A stretch of DNA of 17,614 nucleotides from Thiomonas sp. (GTDB taxonomy: Bacteria > Pseudomonadota > Gammaproteobacteria > Burkholderiales > Burkholderiaceae): contig DAIAZB010000434.1 in NCBI GenBank assembly GCA_027443745.1, forward strand, positions 1 to 17,614, in the 5' to 3' direction. The notes below the pieces were generated by a model that had not been told where the DNA came from, made no database searches, and worked only from the letters and a program-made list of their open reading frames with translations. The translations under genes were made by a program, and so were the position numbers. This document shows, one piece after another, positions 14,984 to 17,614 of this stretch (its first letter is position 1; the number at the start of each line of letters is the position of its first letter).

Positions 14984-17047
14984 ATGAACATTCCTGTTTT
15001 ACAAAGTTATCTCGCCGGACAGTGGTTCGGCCGTAGTGCCGGCGATGTGTTGCATGACGCGTCGACCGATGCCCCGGTTGCATCCACCCATGCGGAACAA
15101 CCGGATTTTGGCGCCGCCGTCGAGTTTGCCCGTCTTGGCGGTGTGTCCGGGTTGTTGACGCTTGATTTTCAAGAGCGCGCGCAGCGACTCAAGTCGTTGG
15201 CCAAATTCCTGACCGAACACAAGGAGGTCTTGTATCTCTGGTCAGCCTGCACCGGCGCGACACGCTCGGATGGTTGGATCGACATCGAAGGCGGTATTGG
15301 CACCTTGTCCGCCTACGCCAGCATGGGCAGCAACGAACTGCCCAGTGGCAATGTGCTCCATGAAGGTCCCGTCATCCCGCTGAGCAAGGGCGGCCATTTC
15401 GTAGGCAGTCACATTCTGGTGCCGCGCGAGGGTGTGGCCGTGCACATCAACGCTTTCAACTTTCCGGTGTGGGGGCTGTTGGAAAAATTCGCTCCTTGCT
15501 TTCTCGCAGCAATGCCGTGCATGGTCAAGCCGGCCACCAGCACTTCGTACCTCACCGAAGCGCTGGTGCGGTTGATGCTGCAATGGGGTGGTCTGCCCGA
15601 CGGCAGTCTGCAATTGATCATCGGCTCGACCGGCGACTTGCTCGATCGGCTCGGGGGCCAGGATGCCGTCACATTCACCGGCTCGGCGACGACTGCCGCC
15701 AAGTTGCGCGCCAACCCCGCGCTGATTGCTCGCGGTGTACCGTTCAATGCCGAAGCGGACTCACTCAACTGTGCCATCCTCGCGCCCGACGTCGGGGTCG
15801 ATGATCCCGAGTTCGACTTGTTTGCCGCCGAGGTGGTGCGGGAAATGCGGGTCAAGGCCGGGCAGAAATGCACTGCCATCCGACGCGTATTGGTTCCGCG
15901 TCAACAGCTCGATGCCCTCCAGGCCAAACTCAGTGCGCAGCTCGCCACCCTGGTGGTGGGTGACGCTCGACAGAAAGGCGTGAACATGGGGCCGTTGGCG
16001 AACAAGGCGCAGCGGGCTGATGTTCAAGCACAGTTGAACCAGTTGCGCGCAGTCTGTAGCACGGCGTACGAGGGCCAAGCCTACAGTTCACCAAACCTAG
16101 AAACGGGAGAACGTGCAGGTGCCTTTTTTGCGCCCACGCTATTACGTTGTGAGCGACCGCTGAACGTCGCGACGGTGCATGAGGTCGAGGTCTTCGGCCC
16201 GGTGAGTACCTTGCTGCCTTATGACGACCTGGACGAAGCCCTTGCACTGGCTGCGCGCGGGCAGGGCAGCCTGGTCACAACCCTGGTTACGCGCAACCCA
16301 AACAGCGCAGCACATGCGGTGCGCCGCGCGGCTGTGCACCATGGCCGCGTGCTGATTCTCGATGCCGAGGCCGCCGCCGAGTCCACCGGTCACGGGTCGC
16401 CCTTGCCCCAGCTCAAGCACGGCGGTCCTGGGCGCGCAGGCGGCGGCGAGGAACTGGGTGGCATGCGTGCCGTTACCCACTACCTGCAACGCGCTGCGGT
16501 GCAAGGCTCGCCGACCATGGTGAGCGCGGTGGTTGGTGAATATGTGCGCGGGGCAAGGTTGGTCGAGACCGAAACCCATCCCTTCCGTCGGCATTTCGAA
16601 GAACTTCAGATCAGCGAATCGCTGCTAACGCATCGGCGTACTGTGACGGAGGCCGACATCGTCGCCTTCGGCGGCGTCTCGGGTGATTATTTCTACATGC
16701 ACTTCGACGCGATCGCCGCGCGCCAATCGCCCTTCGGTCAGCGTATCGCGCATGGTTATTTCGTGCTGTCCGCGGCGGCCGGTTTGTTTGTCTCGCCGGC
16801 GCCCGGGCCGGTTCTGGCTAACTATGGCCTGGACACCTTGCGCTTTGTGAAGCCCGTTTGCATTGGCGACACCATTCAGGCACGTTTGACCTGCAAACGC
16901 AAGATCGATCGCCGCAAGACCGATGCCCAAGGCCGTGGCCAGGGCGTGGTCGCCTGGGATGTGGAAGTGCGCAACCAGGATGACGAACTCGTCGCCAGCT
17001 ACGACATCCTCACTCTGGTGGCAATGCGCGAGACGGGTGCGGGATAA
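14984..17047 (+). CDS. paaZ: PaaZ (PaaN), bifunctional oxepin-CoA hydrolase / 3-oxo-5,6-dehydrosuberyl-CoA semialdehyde dehydrogenase
   Basis: A 687-residue fusion protein; the ATG at 14984 gives the usual N-terminus (IPVLQSYLAGQW), whereas an upstream in-frame ATG would reach into paaJ. The N-terminal aldehyde dehydrogenase domain (1 to about 520) carries NAFNFPVWG (156-164), the general base E257 in NAEADSLN and the nucleophile C296 in VKAGQKCTAIRR. The C-terminal MaoC-type hydratase domain carries the ring-opening pair D568 and H573 in SGDYFYMHFD, then FGQRIAHGYFVLS. Both active sites look intact, so it should both open the oxepin ring and oxidise the aldehyde to the acid. It follows paaJ by 35 bp with only a weak ribosome binding site and ends the cluster. 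Confidence 0.95.
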   Translation: MNIPVLQSYLAGQWFGRSAGDVLHDASTDAPVASTHAEQPDFGAAVEFARLGGVSGLLTLDFQERAQRLKSLAKFLTEHKEVLYLWSACTGATRSDGWIDIEGGIGTLSAYASMGSNELPSGNVLHEGPVIPLSKGGHFVGSHILVPREGVAVHINAFNFPVWGLLEKFAPCFLAAMPCMVKPATSTSYLTEALVRLMLQWGGLPDGSLQLIIGSTGDLLDRLGGQDAVTFTGSATTAAKLRANPALIARGVPFNAEADSLNCAILAPDVGVDDPEFDLFAAEVVREMRVKAGQKCTAIRRVLVPRQQLDALQAKLSAQLATLVVGDARQKGVNMGPLANKAQRADVQAQLNQLRAVCSTAYEGQAYSSPNLETGERAGAFFAPTLLRCERPLNVATVHEVEVFGPVSTLLPYDDLDEALALAARGQGSLVTTLVTRNPNSAAHAVRRAAVHHGRVLILDAEAAAESTGHGSPLPQLKHGGPGRAGGGEELGGMRAVTHYLQRAAVQGSPTMVSAVVGEYVRGARLVETETHPFRRHFEELQISESLLTHRRTVTEADIVAFGGVSGDYFYMHFDAIAARQSPFGQRIAHGYFVLSAAAGLFVSPAPGPVLANYGLDTLRFVKPVCIGDTIQARLTCKRKIDRRKTDAQGRGQGVVAWDVEVRNQDDELVASYDILTLVAMRETGAG

Positions 17048-17182
17048 ATATCTTGGGGTCTCACGGGGCGTCAGACGGACAAGGCGTTGGCGATGACGCT
17101 CCCCGGGTCACGGCGACACCGGAATTTGATTCTTCTTCGATTCGACTCAGCCGACGCCTGGATTGAGGAACGGGATGGCCGC

Positions 17183-17614
17183 CTATTGATTTGGCACGCG
17201 AACAATATCAAGCTGCATAGCGGACATAAGGGTCTTGGAAGTAGGCTTTGACGCGCTCGGGTTCACGAGCGATGACGTGCATGTGGCTTCAGTGGCCTCT
17301 TGCAGGCGGGCCTTGGTGCGCACAGGCACTTTTTTGCGCATCACTTGCTTCAAGTCGGCATTCAGCCACTCTTCAGAGCTATAGCTGGGCAGGTCGAACA
17401 CCTCGATGGCCTCTTTGTGCCGGGCCAACCACGCCTTCACCGGCTTGCAGTGATGCACACTCAGGTTGTCCAGGATGAGTAAGACCTTGCAGCCGGCATC
17501 CTTCACCAGCGCTTCAAAGAACTCGATCAGGCGCTCATGGTTGAAGGCCCCATCGATGATCATCCAGCGCGCCTTGCCCTGGTTGGTGACGCTGGCGATG
17601 GAGGTGTCCGGATA
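17183..17614 (-). pseudogene. IS630-family transposase, C-terminal part, damaged; 5' part outside window
   Basis: Reading leftward from base 17614, the frame gives the DDE domain of an IS630/Tc1-type transposase: TNQGKARWMIIDGAF, then LLILDNLSVHHCKPVKAWL with the second catalytic aspartate, and EEWLNADLKQ around the third acidic residue. Two lesions are visible. The usual YSPELNPxEW motif is shortened to YSSEEW, an apparent in-frame loss of about 12 bases near 17373. One base is missing between 17285 and 17286. After it the expected C-terminus (HMHVIAREPERVKAYFQD...) lies in a different frame, with its natural stop at 17208-17210. The current frame instead ends at 17183. The element is probably immobile. 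The left IS end was not identified. Confidence 0.75.

Overview
The window reads as part of a GC-rich proteobacterial chromosome, most likely a betaproteobacterium of the Burkholderiales. I infer this from the gene order of the phenylacetate cluster, the single-polypeptide PaaZ, a TetR-type rather than PaaX-type local regulator, and the absence of AT-rich segments. I cannot name a genus from sequence alone.

Layout. Positions 1-423 are the 3' end of an EAL-domain protein with a CZB-like tail. Then come an exported cytochrome P460-type mono-heme protein (616-1203) and a decayed remnant of a GDT1/TMEM165-family membrane protein (1232-1503). Next is a small catabolic module: an M20 amidohydrolase followed by an MHS-family transporter, both on the minus strand, and a divergent LysR regulator. 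A perfect T-N11-A palindrome lies between the hydrolase and the regulator. About 360 bp without a convincing gene follows (5193-5550).

The core is an almost complete aerobic phenylacetyl-CoA (paa) cluster. paaY is on the minus strand, divergent from a plus-strand run paaG-(paaH remnant)-paaI-paaK-paaA-paaB-paaC-paaD-paaE-paaR-paaJ-paaZ (6334-17047). PaaK activates phenylacetate to its CoA ester. PaaABCE, with maturation help from PaaD, epoxidises the ring. PaaG isomerises the epoxide to the oxepin. PaaZ opens the ring and oxidises the aldehyde. PaaJ carries out thiolysis. PaaI and PaaY are thioesterases that rescue CoA from dead-end thioesters. The shared paaY/paaG intergenic region holds a plausible promoter and a near-perfect 16-bp palindrome, probably the operator for the TetR regulator encoded inside the operon.

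The most notable observation is that paaH is reduced to a scar. Its first ~50 and last ~50 codons survive in the same frame, joined across a deletion of most of the gene and interrupted by a stop codon. paaF is also absent. The two beta-oxidation steps between PaaZ and PaaJ must therefore be encoded elsewhere, or the pathway is broken. The window ends in a damaged IS630-family transposase (in-frame deletion plus frameshift). I saw no CRISPR array, tRNA or rRNA, and no evidence for a wholly new system.
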